Shown here in pieces: positions 1-9,497 of a DNA stretch of 52,667 nt. The position numbers were made by a program, and so were the translations under genes. Numbering within the stretch: the first letter of the stretch is position 1; each line of letters opens with the position of its first letter. The stretch comes from Lachnospiraceae bacterium UBA1683 (GTDB taxonomy: Bacteria; Bacillota; Clostridia; Lachnospirales; Lachnospiraceae). The notes under the pieces were generated by a model. That model saw nothing but the letters and a program-made list of their open reading frames with translations. It made no database searches and was not told the DNA's origin. The DNA is taken from contig DCKD01000061.1 of NCBI GenBank assembly GCA_002320245.1, positions 1 to 52,667 on the forward strand, read 5' to 3'.

Positions 1-72
1 AATAGAAAGCGAAAGCCAGTGTAACTGTTTCATGACGCATTGGTGTCTTTCGCAGAAAGACGGGTTATATAA

Positions 73-1872
73 ATGAAGAAGAAAAAGCAGTCGGGAACGA
101 TTCTGGGAAAGTTCAGGAGTATACAGAATACAATGATGGTTTCTTTTTCTTTTCTGATGGTCATTGCAGTGTTAATCTTTCTTATGATTGCACTGAACTT
201 TACGAAAAAGACCATTTATGAAAATTCCATCAATTATACGACGCAGATTATCCGTCAGGTGAACTATGATATTGACAATTATATTGATTATATGGAAAAT
301 ACTTCATCTTTGATTGCAAAGAGCAGTGATGTAGCAAAATATTTTTTTGATGAGCAGCAGACGGATGAAGAGTTGAAGGAAGAAAAGGGACGTATTCTGA
401 CACAGTTCAATACGATTATGGAAAGCCGTGGAGACATTTCCAATGTGGCGGCAGTTGCGGATAACGGACGCTATATTGTCAATGGAGACGACGGAAAACT
501 GACAGACTATATTAATATAGAAGATTTAGATTGGTATCAGGCTGCAATGAGTTCGAAAAATGGGATTGCAGTTTCTTCCTCCCATGTGCAAAATGCAATT
601 GCGGACAGCTATAAATGGGTGATTACACTGAGCCGTGCCCTTGTGAATAATCAGACCGGAGAGCGGGAAGGGGTATTTTTTGTTGATTTGAACTACAGTG
701 CCATCAGCGACTTGTGCAATAATAACACAATCGGTACAAAGGGGTATATTTTTATTCTGGATGAAGACGGGAATGTAATCTATCATCCGAAACAGCAACT
801 AATGTATGGAGGGCTTCTGGTTGAGCATATAGATGATATTATGGCATGTGGTTCCGATTATCTGGAAATTGACAGTAACGGGGAGAGTAAACTGTACACG
901 ATGTCAAAATCAGATAAGACCGGGTGGATTGTCGTGGGGGCGGCAGATACGACGGAGCTGATGAAAAACAATAAACAGGCGCAGCTTATGTATTTTATTG
1001 TTGCGGCATGTCTGCTGCTGGCGGTTTTGTTGATATCCAGTCTGCTTTCAAGGGAAATCACTCGGCCGCTCCGCCGGCTCCGGGATTCAATGAGCATGGT
1101 TGAAAAGGGAAAGTTTGATAAGGCAAATGTGGCAGTGACAACGGAAAATGAAATCGGAAGCCTAACGAAGTCATTCAATGTGATGACAGAGCGGATTCAG
1201 AGCCTGATGGAGCAGAATGTATCGGCACAGCAGGAGAAACGAAGAAGCGAAATGAGGGCGTTGCAGGCGCAGATCAATCCTCATTTCCTGTATAATACGT
1301 TGGACTCTATCATCTGGATGTCGGAGGCAGGCCAGAATGAAGAGGTTGTATTGATGACCTCCGCTCTCGCCCGTCTACTGCGTCAGAGTATCAGCAACGA
1401 TAAGGAGCAGGTGACAATACAAGAGGAAATGAACTACGTTCAGAGCTATCTGATAATCCAGAAGATGCGGTATAAAGATAAACTGGAATATTCTATTGAG
1501 GTAGACCGGGAAATCCAGAATGTACAGATTATAAAATTTGCAATCCAGCCGCTGGTGGAGAATGCTATTTATCACGGCCTGAAATATAAGGAAACAAAAG
1601 GAAATCTGAATATCCGGGGATATGCCCGCGGGAAGAAAGCGTATATCACGATTACAGACGATGGGGGCGGTATGGATGAAGAAACGCTTGCGCACATTTT
1701 TGATGAGAAAGTAAAAAAACAGAAGTCAAGCGGCGTCGGTGTACCGAATGTGCAGCGCCGTCTGCAGCTTTATTATGGCGCGGATTATGGAATATCCTAT
1801 ATCAGCAGAAAAGGTGCCGGAACAGTAGCAACGGTGACGGTTCCTTTAAAGGGAGGTACAGACCATGAATAG
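73..1872 (+). CDS. YesM-type membrane sensor histidine kinase
   Basis: Sensor kinase of a two-component system, 599 aa. A first membrane helix (about residues 20-43) is followed by a large extracellular sensing region, a second helix (about 305-325), a HAMP linker with the ITRPLRRLRDSM motif, a His_kinase domain with the phospho-acceptor in QINPHFLYNTLDS (His404), and a GHKL ATPase domain (ENAIYHGL N-box, DDGGGMDEE, GVGVPNVQRRL). This layout is typical of the YesM/LytS-like group that pairs with AraC-type response regulators; no regulator gene lies inside the window, so the partner is probably just upstream. The next gene overlaps by 8 nt, implying translational coupling. Given the sugar-binding-like protein and ABC importer that follow, the likely signal is a sugar (inference). 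The ATG at 73 has a weak Shine-Dalgarno. Confidence 0.9.
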   Translation: MKKKKQSGTILGKFRSIQNTMMVSFSFLMVIAVLIFLMIALNFTKKTIYENSINYTTQIIRQVNYDIDNYIDYMENTSSLIAKSSDVAKYFFDEQQTDEELKEEKGRILTQFNTIMESRGDISNVAAVADNGRYIVNGDDGKLTDYINIEDLDWYQAAMSSKNGIAVSSSHVQNAIADSYKWVITLSRALVNNQTGEREGVFFVDLNYSAISDLCNNNTIGTKGYIFILDEDGNVIYHPKQQLMYGGLLVEHIDDIMACGSDYLEIDSNGESKLYTMSKSDKTGWIVVGAADTTELMKNNKQAQLMYFIVAACLLLAVLLISSLLSREITRPLRRLRDSMSMVEKGKFDKANVAVTTENEIGSLTKSFNVMTERIQSLMEQNVSAQQEKRRSEMRALQAQINPHFLYNTLDSIIWMSEAGQNEEVVLMTSALARLLRQSISNDKEQVTIQEEMNYVQSYLIIQKMRYKDKLEYSIEVDREIQNVQIIKFAIQPLVENAIYHGLKYKETKGNLNIRGYARGKKAYITITDDGGGMDEETLAHIFDEKVKKQKSSGVGVPNVQRRLQLYYGADYGISYISRKGAGTVATVTVPLKGGTDHE

Positions 1873-2860
1873 ACAGAGAGGCAGGCATCTGATGACGGCA
1901 GTGATTCTCGTATTGACGCTGAGTGTTTTGGTTGGCACGATGATTGTGATGATGCGCGAAGAGGCAAAGGAAAAGAAACCCTATCGGTTGATTTTTGTGT
2001 CGAAGACACTGGATTCTTCCAATGACTTCTGGACCTCGCTGGTAGAAGGAGCCAAGCTTGGCGCGGAAGAGTTTGGTGCAAAAATCGAGGTGACCGGAGG
2101 GCGTTCCGAAGCAGATTTACAGGCACAGGAACAGAAAATACGAGAGAGCATTAAGAAAAAACCGGATGCGATCCTGGTTGCGCCGTGTGACTATTCTGCA
2201 ATGGATGATGCGCTTCAGGAAATCATTGATGCAGGAATCAAGTTGATTCTGATTGATTCTACTACGGAAAAGGACATTGCAGAGACAACTGTCTCAACGG
2301 ATAATTACCGCGCCGGAAAGGAATTGGGAGAGTATGCGAAAAGATTGCTGGCGGGAAATTCACGGGTTGGGATTATGGGACATGTAAAAGGCTCTTCGAC
2401 GGAAATGGAACGTGAGGACGGAATCCGTGCCGGATTGGGAGACTATGAATCCCAGATTGTGGATGTGGTATTCTGCGATTCTTCCTATGATAAGGCCTAT
2501 AGCCTGACAACGCAGATGTTGGAGGAACATCCGGATATGGATATGATTATTGCGACAAACGAATATGGGGCAGTCGGCTCCGCGCGTGCCGTACAGGATA
2601 TGGGAATGACCGGGAAGGTGAAAATGGCGGGATTTGATAATTCAGTGGAAGAAATCCAGTTGCTTGAGGCCGGTGTGTTCGAAGGCATCATCATACAGAA
2701 ACCATTTAATATGGGGTATCTGGGTGTGGAACAGGCAATCCGCGTGCTGGAAGGGAAAAGCGTAGAGAAAACACTGGATTCCGGCTGCAAACTGATTACC
2801 AGAAAGAATATGTATGAGGAAGAAAACCAACGGCTTCTGTATCCGTTTTCCGGTCAGTAG
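1865..2860 (+). CDS. Membrane-anchored sugar-binding-like (Peripla_BP_4) protein, probable co-sensor
   Basis: 331 aa protein with a short cytoplasmic tail, one N-terminal helix (about residues 10-28) and a ribose/galactose-binding-protein fold, starting around YRLIFVSKTLDSSNDFW and containing the typical AILVAPCDYSAM and LILIDSTT stretches. There is no lipobox cysteine, so it is held by an uncleaved helix, unlike the lipoprotein at 6703-7821. The start is set by a strong AAAGGGAGGT site at 1849-1858, and the gene overlaps the kinase end by 8 nt. Such kinase-coupled binding proteins (for example XylFII with LytS in Clostridium beijerinckii) present the ligand to the sensor kinase instead of delivering it to a permease. 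That role here is inferred from context. It could instead be a second binding protein for the importer. Confidence 0.8.
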   Translation: MNRQRGRHLMTAVILVLTLSVLVGTMIVMMREEAKEKKPYRLIFVSKTLDSSNDFWTSLVEGAKLGAEEFGAKIEVTGGRSEADLQAQEQKIRESIKKKPDAILVAPCDYSAMDDALQEIIDAGIKLILIDSTTEKDIAETTVSTDNYRAGKELGEYAKRLLAGNSRVGIMGHVKGSSTEMEREDGIRAGLGDYESQIVDVVFCDSSYDKAYSLTTQMLEEHPDMDMIIATNEYGAVGSARAVQDMGMTGKVKMAGFDNSVEEIQLLEAGVFEGIIIQKPFNMGYLGVEQAIRVLEGKSVEKTLDSGCKLITRKNMYEEENQRLLYPFSGQ

Positions 2861-2909
2861 AGAGCTGCCGCCGTGCTGAAATACAGAGAGTGGTTGGTCA
2901 ATGGCAAAG

Positions 2910-2952
2910 AAAAAGTCAAAAAATTACAATCAGTAATTTTTTGACTTTTTTT
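2910..2952 (+). terminator. A/T-rich inverted repeat, probable terminator
   Basis: A perfect 18-bp stem (2910-2927 with 2933-2950) around the loop AATCA, ending in a T run. It separates the sensor pair from the ABC importer genes, so the importer probably has its own, possibly kinase-controlled, promoter. The arms are A/T-rich and symmetric, so it could work in both directions. Confidence 0.6.
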
Positions 2953-3047
2953 AGTAGAATATTCAATTTCATAAAATGTTTAGAAAGGTTATACTTATCA
3001 TAAATCTTAAGAGTGAAGATAAGATTAAAGAAGTAGGAGGAAGAAAA

Positions 3048-4022
3048 GTGGGAAAAATTAAACAAAATCCTTTCGTACAAAAGGTAGGGTTTAACAGAAT
3101 TGTGTTATGCTTTGTTTTGTTTCTCCTGTATGGATTTTTCTGCGCGATGACGCAGGGGAGATTCGCAGGAATGAACCGAATTCTGAGCGCCCTGAATTAT
3201 GCGTATTTTCTTGGATTTTTATCATTGGGGGTTACTTTTGTAATTGCGACAGGCGGGATTGATTTCTCCATCGGGCCGGTTATGTTCTGCTGTGCGCTGA
3301 TTTCAGGATACAGTCTTGTGAATCATGGAATCCCGATGGCAGCAGCAATGATAATCAGCCTTGTAGTGGGACTGGCATTCGGTCTTTTCAACGGTTATCT
3401 GGTAGCGTACTGGTCAGTACCTTCGTTCATCACTTCAATGGCAAGTATGAATATTGCAAAAGGTGCTGCATCTGTATTTACAAAGACACAGTCCGTAAGC
3501 TGGCCGCAGGCATCTGCTGAGGGCGGCTGGTACAGAAATATTATTAAGATGGGAAACATTCCGGTTGGATTGATTATTTTCCTTGTAATAGCTGTTATCT
3601 GTGCAATCATACTGAATAAGACAAGAATCGGACGTTATATCCTTTCTCTTGGAAGTAACAAAGAGGCGGTAAGACTTTCCGGTGTAGATGTTAAAAAATG
3701 GGAGATGATTGCCTACATTATCTGCGGACTCCTTGTTGGAATCAGTGCAATCTTCTATGTGGCAGCGTACACCACGGTTCAGCCGGGATATGGTGACCAG
3801 TACAACAACGAGGCAATTGCAGGATGCGTAATGGGTGGAACATCCATGGCAGGCGGACTTGCATCCATAAGCGGAACTGTAATTGGCGTATTTATTATCG
3901 CGTTGCTTCAGGAAGGCATTCTGGCTCTTGGCTTTACAAAAGATTATCAGCTTATTATTACAGGTATTATTGTTATTGTCGCAGTGTTCAGTGACGTTGT
4001 TGCAAGACGCAGAAAGAACTAA
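3048..4022 (+). CDS. Ribose/xylose-type ABC transporter permease 1
   Basis: Inner-membrane permease of the RbsC/AraH/BPD_transp_2 family, about 324 aa with 8-10 hydrophobic helices. The family signatures GGIDFSIGPV near the first third and GSNKEAVRLSGV in the cytoplasmic loop that contacts the ATPase are clear. An upstream in-frame ATG at 2976 would add 24 charged residues, but the GTG at 3048 sits 7 nt after AGGAGG (3035-3040) and gives the usual short N-terminus, so it is preferred. It is followed by the ATPase and a second, different permease, so the channel is probably a heterodimer. Substrate cannot be read directly; L-fucose or another pentose/deoxyhexose is suggested by the genes downstream. 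Confidence 0.88.
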   Translation: MGKIKQNPFVQKVGFNRIVLCFVLFLLYGFFCAMTQGRFAGMNRILSALNYAYFLGFLSLGVTFVIATGGIDFSIGPVMFCCALISGYSLVNHGIPMAAAMIISLVVGLAFGLFNGYLVAYWSVPSFITSMASMNIAKGAASVFTKTQSVSWPQASAEGGWYRNIIKMGNIPVGLIIFLVIAVICAIILNKTRIGRYILSLGSNKEAVRLSGVDVKKWEMIAYIICGLLVGISAIFYVAAYTTVQPGYGDQYNNEAIAGCVMGGTSMAGGLASISGTVIGVFIIALLQEGILALGFTKDYQLIITGIIVIVAVFSDVVARRRKN

Positions 4023-4074
4023 TAATGATACATGGAAATCTGAGAGTGAAATATAGAAAGGCAAGGGTAAAAGA

Positions 4075-5571
4075 ATGGGCGAAGTTATTTTAACAATGAA
4101 AGATATTGACAAATCTTTCCCTGGTGTCCATGCATTGGACCATGTAGATCTGGAAGTCAGAAAAGGCGAGGTCCTTGCACTGATGGGAGAGAATGGTGCC
4201 GGTAAGTCAACATTGATGAAAGTGCTGACAGGAATCTATACAAAGGATTCCGGTACGATTACATATGAAGGAAAAGAAGTAGAGTTTCATAATACAAGAG
4301 AGGCACAGGATGCAGGTATTGTAATCGTGCATCAGGAGCTGAACATGTTGGGACACCTGACAGTTGCACAGAACATCTTTATCGGGCGTGAGTTCAAAAA
4401 AGGAATCCGTATCGATGATAGAAAGATGAATGAAGAGGCGAAGAAACTGTTTGACAGAATGAACATTGGCATTGACCCGACGGAGACAATGAGCAGGCTG
4501 ACAGTCGGAAAGCAGCAGATGTGTGAGATTGCAAAGGCAATTTCTCATGATGCGAAGATTATTATTTTTGATGAGCCGTCTGCGGCACTGACAGAGACGG
4601 AGATTGAAGAACTGTTTAAGATTATCCGTGATTTGAAAGCAAAGGGACTTGGTATCGTATATATTTCCCATCGTATGGATGAGATTAAAGTCATTACCGA
4701 CCGTGTTACAGTCATGAGAGATGGTACATATGTAGGAACATTGATTACGAAAGACAGTACAAAAGACGATATCATTAACATGATGGTTGGACGGGTGATT
4801 TACGAAGATCCGAAGACACAGAATATGGTTCCGAAGGATGCACCGGTAGTATTGAAGGTTGACCATCTGAATGCAGGAAAGCTTGTGCAGGATGTAAGCT
4901 TTGAGCTGCACAAAGGAGAAATACTGGGTTTCTCAGGACTGATGGGGGCCGGACGTACCGAGACGGCAAGGGCGCTGTTCGGAGCAGACCCAATTGACAG
5001 CGGCGACATTTATATAAAGGGGAAGAAGGTTACAATCAAGAGCCCGCAGGATGCTGTCAGATGCGGCATCGGTTATCTGTCAGAGGATAGAAAGCGGTAT
5101 GGAATTGTCGTTCAGAAGACGGTTGCGGAAAATACAACGATGGCGTCTCTTGAAAATTACATGAGCGGAATATTCATTGACAAGAAAAAGGAAAAAGAAG
5201 TTGCGGATAAATATGTAGAGTCTCTTGCAACAAAGACACCAAGTGTAGACCAGTTGGTAGTCAATCTGTCAGGTGGTAACCAGCAGAAAGTAGTTATTGC
5301 AAAATGGCTGACGAGAGATTGTGATATCCTGATTTTTGATGAGCCTACCAGAGGTATCGATGTTGGAGCGAAGAATGAGATTTACAAGTTGATGAATACA
5401 CTGGCAGAGCAGGGCAAGGCCATTATTATGATTTCCTCTGAGATGACAGAGATATTGCGAATGAGTGACCGAATCGTCGTAATGTGTGAAGGAAAGAAAA
5501 CTGGTGAGCTGGATATTTCTGAGGCTACACAGGAAAATATCATGAACATGGCTACACGAGAGATTGGTTAG
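4075..5571 (+). CDS. Sugar ABC transporter ATP-binding protein (RbsA/MglA type, two nucleotide-binding domains)
   Basis: 498 aa cytoplasmic ATPase with two fused ABC domains, as in RbsA, MglA and XylG. Domain 1 has Walker A GENGAGKST (about residue 40), signature LTVGKQQM and Walker B IIIFDEPSAAL. Domain 2 has a degenerate Walker A (GLMGAGRTE), signature LSGGNQQKV and Walker B ILIFDEPTRGID. The degenerate second Walker A is normal for this family. It lies between two permease genes and shares their strand and short spacing, forming an importer operon with the lipoprotein at 6703-7821. Confidence 0.92.
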   Translation: MGEVILTMKDIDKSFPGVHALDHVDLEVRKGEVLALMGENGAGKSTLMKVLTGIYTKDSGTITYEGKEVEFHNTREAQDAGIVIVHQELNMLGHLTVAQNIFIGREFKKGIRIDDRKMNEEAKKLFDRMNIGIDPTETMSRLTVGKQQMCEIAKAISHDAKIIIFDEPSAALTETEIEELFKIIRDLKAKGLGIVYISHRMDEIKVITDRVTVMRDGTYVGTLITKDSTKDDIINMMVGRVIYEDPKTQNMVPKDAPVVLKVDHLNAGKLVQDVSFELHKGEILGFSGLMGAGRTETARALFGADPIDSGDIYIKGKKVTIKSPQDAVRCGIGYLSEDRKRYGIVVQKTVAENTTMASLENYMSGIFIDKKKEKEVADKYVESLATKTPSVDQLVVNLSGGNQQKVVIAKWLTRDCDILIFDEPTRGIDVGAKNEIYKLMNTLAEQGKAIIMISSEMTEILRMSDRIVVMCEGKKTGELDISEATQENIMNMATREIG

Positions 5572-5584
5572 GGAGGAAAATGTG

Positions 5585-6589
5585 ATGGCAAATAAAACGA
5601 CTAATACGGCAGGCACGAATAAGTCGGCAATTGACAAACTCGGAGGACAGAAGTTTATTGTTCTTCTGGTAGTAATCGCATTGTTTATCTTTTTCTGTGC
5701 AATGAGCCCAAACTTCAGAAAATATACAACAATTGTAAACATACTTGATTTTTCATACTATATTTCATTGATGGCAATCGGGGTAGCATTTCCATTGATG
5801 ACAGGTGGTGTAGACCTTTCCATTGGTACCGGACTTGTTTGTTATTCACTGGTTGGCGGATACCTGATTACCCATCAGGGATGGCCGACGGCGGCAGCAA
5901 TTCTGGTAAGCATTCTGATGGGTGTGTTAATTGGTGTCTTGAATGGATGCCTGGTGGCAATCATGGATTTGCCGGCATTCCTGGCAACTCTTTGTACCTG
6001 TATGATTACGAGAGGACTTGGATCCATCATCGTAGGCGGTTTCGGAATTTCATGGCCGGCAGCAGGGACTCCGGGAGGATGGTTCCGAAAAATCTTTAAG
6101 ATTCAGATGAACGGGACAAACATTCCGATTGGTTTCTTGTGGATTATCTTGCTCGTAATTGTTATGACATTTGTACTGAACCATACAAAAGTGGGACGTT
6201 ACACACTGGCTATCGGAAGTAACAAAGAGGCAACAAAGCTGTCTGGGGTAAACGTAAAATTCTATCACATTTTTGCATATGTGATTTGCGGGTTCTTTGC
6301 AGGGCTGGCATCCATTTCTTACGCTGCAATCTTTGCAACGGTTCAGCCGGGGAGCGGTGCGGGATTTGAGCTGGAGGCAATCGGCGGGGCAATCATCGGC
6401 GGTGTGTCCATGACCGGTGGAGTAGGAAGTATTACAGGAACACTGGCAGGTGTATTTGTTATCTGTCTGCTGAAGACAGGACTTCCGTTTATCGGGCTGA
6501 CAGCAAACTGGCAGCAGATTGCGATTGGTTTCGTGCTGATTGCAGCCGTACTTGTTGATATTCTGAAGAGAAAATCAGAAGGAAATTAA
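5585..6589 (+). CDS. Ribose/xylose-type ABC transporter permease 2
   Basis: Second RbsC-family permease, 334 aa, recognisably related to the permease at 3048-4022 but clearly diverged. It carries GGVDLSIGTG and GSNKEATKLSGV at the equivalent places. The preferred ATG at 5585 is 8 nt after GGGAGG (5571-5576), which itself begins right after the ATPase stop; the upstream ATG at 5564 would overlap the ATPase and has no good Shine-Dalgarno. Two unlike permeases with one ATPase recall YtfT/YjfF of the galactofuranose importer, and imply a heterodimeric channel. Confidence 0.88.
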   Translation: MANKTTNTAGTNKSAIDKLGGQKFIVLLVVIALFIFFCAMSPNFRKYTTIVNILDFSYYISLMAIGVAFPLMTGGVDLSIGTGLVCYSLVGGYLITHQGWPTAAAILVSILMGVLIGVLNGCLVAIMDLPAFLATLCTCMITRGLGSIIVGGFGISWPAAGTPGGWFRKIFKIQMNGTNIPIGFLWIILLVIVMTFVLNHTKVGRYTLAIGSNKEATKLSGVNVKFYHIFAYVICGFFAGLASISYAAIFATVQPGSGAGFELEAIGGAIIGGVSMTGGVGSITGTLAGVFVICLLKTGLPFIGLTANWQQIAIGFVLIAAVLVDILKRKSEGN

Positions 6590-6702
6590 ATTGTTTATTG
6601 ACAGGAAACTGTCACAGAAAACCAAGATAGATAGCAATCAAGACAGTGGATAAAGTTGATTGTTACTATAGAAAAACATTTTATGTCAAGGAGGACAAAA
6701 AT

Positions 6703-7821
6703 ATGAAAAAGAGAGTATTGGCAGTATTACTTGGTGGATGTATGGTAGCGGGACTTCTCGCAGGATGCGGTGGAGACAAAGCTGACACTACATCAGCTGA
6801 CGCGAAAAGCGACAGCAAAGATTCCGGAAAAGGTTATCACTTTGAAGTAGTTGTAAAGAGTTTCCAGTCATCCTACTGGCAGGCAGCTGTTCAGGGAATC
6901 GAGCAGGCAGAGGAGGAACTTGGTGTTACAACCAACACAACAGGGCCAAATGCGGAATCCGATATTGCTGACCAGGTAAACATGCTGAACAATGCAATCA
7001 ATCAGAATCCAGATGGAATCGCTCTTGCAGCTTGTGACCAGAACTCTGTTTTGGATTCGTTACAGACAGCCCTTGATAAAGGTATCCCGGTAGTTTGTTT
7101 CGACTCTGGCGTACCGGATGCTCCGGAAGGCTCTGTATATGCTACAGTAGTAACAGATAACGGTGCTGCGGGTGCTATTGCAGCAGACAAGATTTATGAA
7201 ACAGTAAAAGACAAAATTGCAAAAGCTGACGGACAGGTTCGTGTCGGTGAAGTAAACCAGGATGCAACATCTGCTAACATCACAGAGCGTGGTATGGGAT
7301 TCATCAACAGATTCATCGAGCTGGCCGAGGCTGATGGAAAGACCTGTGCAGTAGTAGGAAATGACTACTATGTAAACCTTGTAGAGAACAATGGTGATTC
7401 AAAGAAGGCTGATATCATTCTTGAGGTTGCTGTACCTGCACAGACAACAGTTGAGTTGTGTGCTACAGAGGCTTCCAATATCATGAACAAAGACGATACA
7501 ATCGCAATGTTCGGTTCTAACCAGGTATCTGCGGAAGGCGTTCTGACAGCAAACCAGAACCTGAACAAATTGGGCTCAGATGCTGAGAAGAATATTATTG
7601 CCGCCGGATTCGATGCTGGTTCAACGATCAAAGCCGCTGTAAAAGATGGCACATTTATCGGAGCAGTTACACAGTCCCCTCTGATGCAGGGTAAAATCTC
7701 TATCGAGACTCTGTATGATATCTGCGAAGGAAAAGAAGTAAAAGACCAGACAACAGATGGTTACTGGTATGATGCTACAAATATGGAGGATGCTGACATT
7801 TCTCCAAACCTGTATGACTAA
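6703..7821 (+). CDS. Sugar-binding lipoprotein of the ABC importer
   Basis: 372 aa extracellular substrate-binding protein of the Peripla_BP_4 (ribose/galactose) class. The ATG at 6703 follows CAAGGAGG (6687-6694) and starts a lipoprotein signal peptide with lipobox LAGC (Cys22), followed by a Ser/Asp/Lys-rich linker to about residue 44. The ligand-binding fold follows, with the ISxPDGIALAAC-like segment near IDQNSVLDSL and a second lobe ending in WYDATNMEDADI. It is the last gene of the importer operon; a rho-independent terminator follows. Placing the binding protein last differs from many rbs operons where it precedes or is internal. The ligand is unknown; L-fucose is a context-based guess. 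Confidence 0.9.
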   Translation: MKKRVLAVLLGGCMVAGLLAGCGGDKADTTSADAKSDSKDSGKGYHFEVVVKSFQSSYWQAAVQGIEQAEEELGVTTNTTGPNAESDIADQVNMLNNAINQNPDGIALAACDQNSVLDSLQTALDKGIPVVCFDSGVPDAPEGSVYATVVTDNGAAGAIAADKIYETVKDKIAKADGQVRVGEVNQDATSANITERGMGFINRFIELAEADGKTCAVVGNDYYVNLVENNGDSKKADIILEVAVPAQTTVELCATEASNIMNKDDTIAMFGSNQVSAEGVLTANQNLNKLGSDAEKNIIAAGFDAGSTIKAAVKDGTFIGAVTQSPLMQGKISIETLYDICEGKEVKDQTTDGYWYDATNMEDADISPNLYD

Positions 7822-7874
7822 TCTATAGTAAAGCAGGGGTTGCGGATTCCATGTAAGGCGTGAAATAAAAGGGA

Positions 7875-7905
7875 GCCGGGATAAAAAGTCCCGGTTTCTT
7901 TTTAT
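7875..7905 (+). terminator. Rho-independent terminator of the importer operon
   Basis: Stem GCCGGGA (7875-7881) with TCCCGGT (7889-7895), loop TAAAAAG, followed by a T-rich tract at 7896-7903. A repeat element begins directly in that T tract. Confidence 0.8.
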
Positions 7906-8040
7906 GGTATAGGAAATTCGAAGAACTTTCTATACCATAAAAACACACTGCGCGTGATGATGCACAGCCCGCGGAGATGAAATTACTGCTTTGCAGTCCG
8001 CTCGCGGGCGAAGATTGCGCTTTATGCACAATCTATTTTA
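7898..8040. repeat. Intergenic structured repeat, family 2, copy 1
   Basis: About 143 bp that closely matches 29841-29984. It starts with an inverted repeat (TATGGTATAG ... CTATACCATA), continues with AAAACACA, a G/C-rich middle (GCGGAG ... TGCAGTCCGCTCGCG) and ends in an imperfect hairpin around AGATTGCGC. Both copies begin exactly in the T tract of a terminator. The stretch 7822-8171 holds no gene, only the terminator and this repeat. Confidence 0.7.
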
Positions 8041-8171
8041 TATCTACAGAGGTACACCGTGCGTGTGTCCCTGTCAAGTGAGGGTAGAATTATTGCTGCA
8101 AATCATGTATAATTGTGTTTAGCGTAAAAGGCAATCTGAACGACAGAAAAGATACAGGAGGAACAAAAAAG

Positions 8172-8612
8172 ATGTTTCAGGGAATTATTACAATATTTGA
8201 CAATAAAGACAAGATGCTGTCGCATCTGAAGAAAAAGTCCTATGAGGCAAATATGGCAGAGTTTCAGAATATGCATGGGCATTATTTTGAAGAGATGGTA
8301 CAGTACGTGGAAGATGCAGAAAATAAAGAAGATGCAGCACAGGAAATAGGGGAGTGCCTGGCAAAAGAGGTTGGCAATGCCTACAAGAATAAAAAGGGGA
8401 AGATTTCCCCGCGTGTCCAGTCAGACCTGAATTTCTTCATGATATATTATGTCTTTCCGGCAATTCTGCTGACTGAGCATACCGATGCAAATATGGTGGC
8501 AGATGGAATCTGCGAAGTCTGGAAGAAAAGTTTTGAGGACAGTAATATCGGATATACCGATTATGATTCCCTGTACAATTCATTCCGCGAGAAAATCTTT
8601 GGGATATTCTAG
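8172..8612 (+). CDS. Conserved-looking hypothetical protein
   Basis: 146 aa soluble protein of unknown function, rich in Lys, Glu and aromatic residues, without signal peptide or clear motif. The start at 8172 is fixed by AGGAGG about 8 nt upstream; a longer frame from 8115 lacks such a site. It stands alone between the importer operon and the convergent AraC gene. A hairpin GGACTAC ... GTAGTCC (8649-8680) with a T-rich tail may terminate it, overlapping the AraC 3' end. It is probably cytoplasmic. No role is proposed. Confidence 0.65.
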   Translation: MFQGIITIFDNKDKMLSHLKKKSYEANMAEFQNMHGHYFEEMVQYVEDAENKEDAAQEIGECLAKEVGNAYKNKKGKISPRVQSDLNFFMIYYVFPAILLTEHTDANMVADGICEVWKKSFEDSNIGYTDYDSLYNSFREKIFGIF

Positions 8613-8651
8613 AAACCTTCAAACCGGGGAATGTGAAATTCATACAGCGGA

Positions 8652-9497
8652 CTACTTCAGATATTGCTTTGGGGTAGTCCCTTTGTATTTTTTGAAGGTC
8701 TTAATAAAATAACTCAGGTCATTGAATCCGGAATTATAGGCGACATCGGTGATGGAGTCATTGGTTGTCAGCAACTGATAACAGGCACGTTCAATCCGGT
8801 AATAATTCAGATACTCTACCGGTGTCCGGTGTGTCATCTCCTGAAAGAAACGGCAGAAATATTTGGGGGACATCTGTACCGAATCTGCCATCTCCTGTAG
8901 GCTGACTTGCTTATTGTAGGATGACTCTATGTATTCCAGAGCCTGCTTAAGCAGCACAATACGCCGGTGGTCGCGGGGCGGCTGCGCAGGTACCGGATTG
9001 TAATAATCTTCTGAGAAAATTGTTCCAATCAACTGATAGAGTGAGCCAAGCACAATCATCTGATAGCCACTTTTCTTTGATGCAATTGCGTCGAACATCC
9101 GCCAGACAATCGGATGGATATCGTTATATGTCCCGGTATATACAGAGTTCAATTCCACTTCATGGTCGATAATTTTCCGAATCATCTTACAGCAGGAATC
9201 ATTTTTATTCATCAGCATATTGATGTCGAATACAAGGCATTCGTATTCACAGCCGATTGGGGTTCCGGCATGGAGTGCTCCGGCAGGAATAAAGATGAAA
9301 GAACCGGCGGGGACGAGTACGTGCTGTTCATCAATGGTGAGCTGCAAGGAACCTTTCAGTATCCGGATAATCTCAAACTCCACATGCCAGTGCAGTGCCA
9401 TGACATACTGTGGGTGGGAAGGGGAAACATGATGATATTCCAGAGGAAAGTCGGCAGTCCCCCGCTGTCTGCTCTCCCGGTAGTTTAGATATTGCAT
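8652..9497 (-). CDS. AraC-family regulator with N-terminal cupin
   Basis: 281 aa transcription regulator. Residues about 20-110 form a cupin-type sugar-sensing domain (HWHVEFEIIRILKGSLQL, then PAGSFIFIPAGALHAG). Residues about 180-281 are the double helix-turn-helix DNA-binding domain (SLQEMADSVQMSPKYFCRFF and the C-terminal FNDLSYFIKTFKKYKGTTPKQY). The ATG is preceded by AAAGGAG on the minus strand. It is transcribed divergently from the kinase/fucI/fucU genes with a shared 158-nt control region, which makes it the likely regulator of L-fucose use (inference). No operator repeat could be assigned by eye. Confidence 0.88.
   Translation of the reverse strand: MQYLNYRESRQRGTADFPLEYHHVSPSHPQYVMALHWHVEFEIIRILKGSLQLTIDEQHVLVPAGSFIFIPAGALHAGTPIGCEYECLVFDINMLMNKNDSCCKMIRKIIDHEVELNSVYTGTYNDIHPIVWRMFDAIASKKSGYQMIVLGSLYQLIGTIFSEDYYNPVPAQPPRDHRRIVLLKQALEYIESSYNKQVSLQEMADSVQMSPKYFCRFFQEMTHRTPVEYLNYYRIERACYQLLTTNDSITDVAYNSGFNDLSYFIKTFKKYKGTTPKQYLK

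Noticed and set aside
1..76. Possible end of an upstream response-regulator gene
   Set aside because: Frames ending at 24 and 76 are both open to the window edge and too short to identify; the one ending at 76 overlaps the kinase start (ATGA), but its residues do not resemble a known C-terminus.
3435..4112. 225-aa minus-strand frame in the first permease gene
   Set aside because: Complementary to a strongly supported membrane permease and without its own ribosome site or domain.
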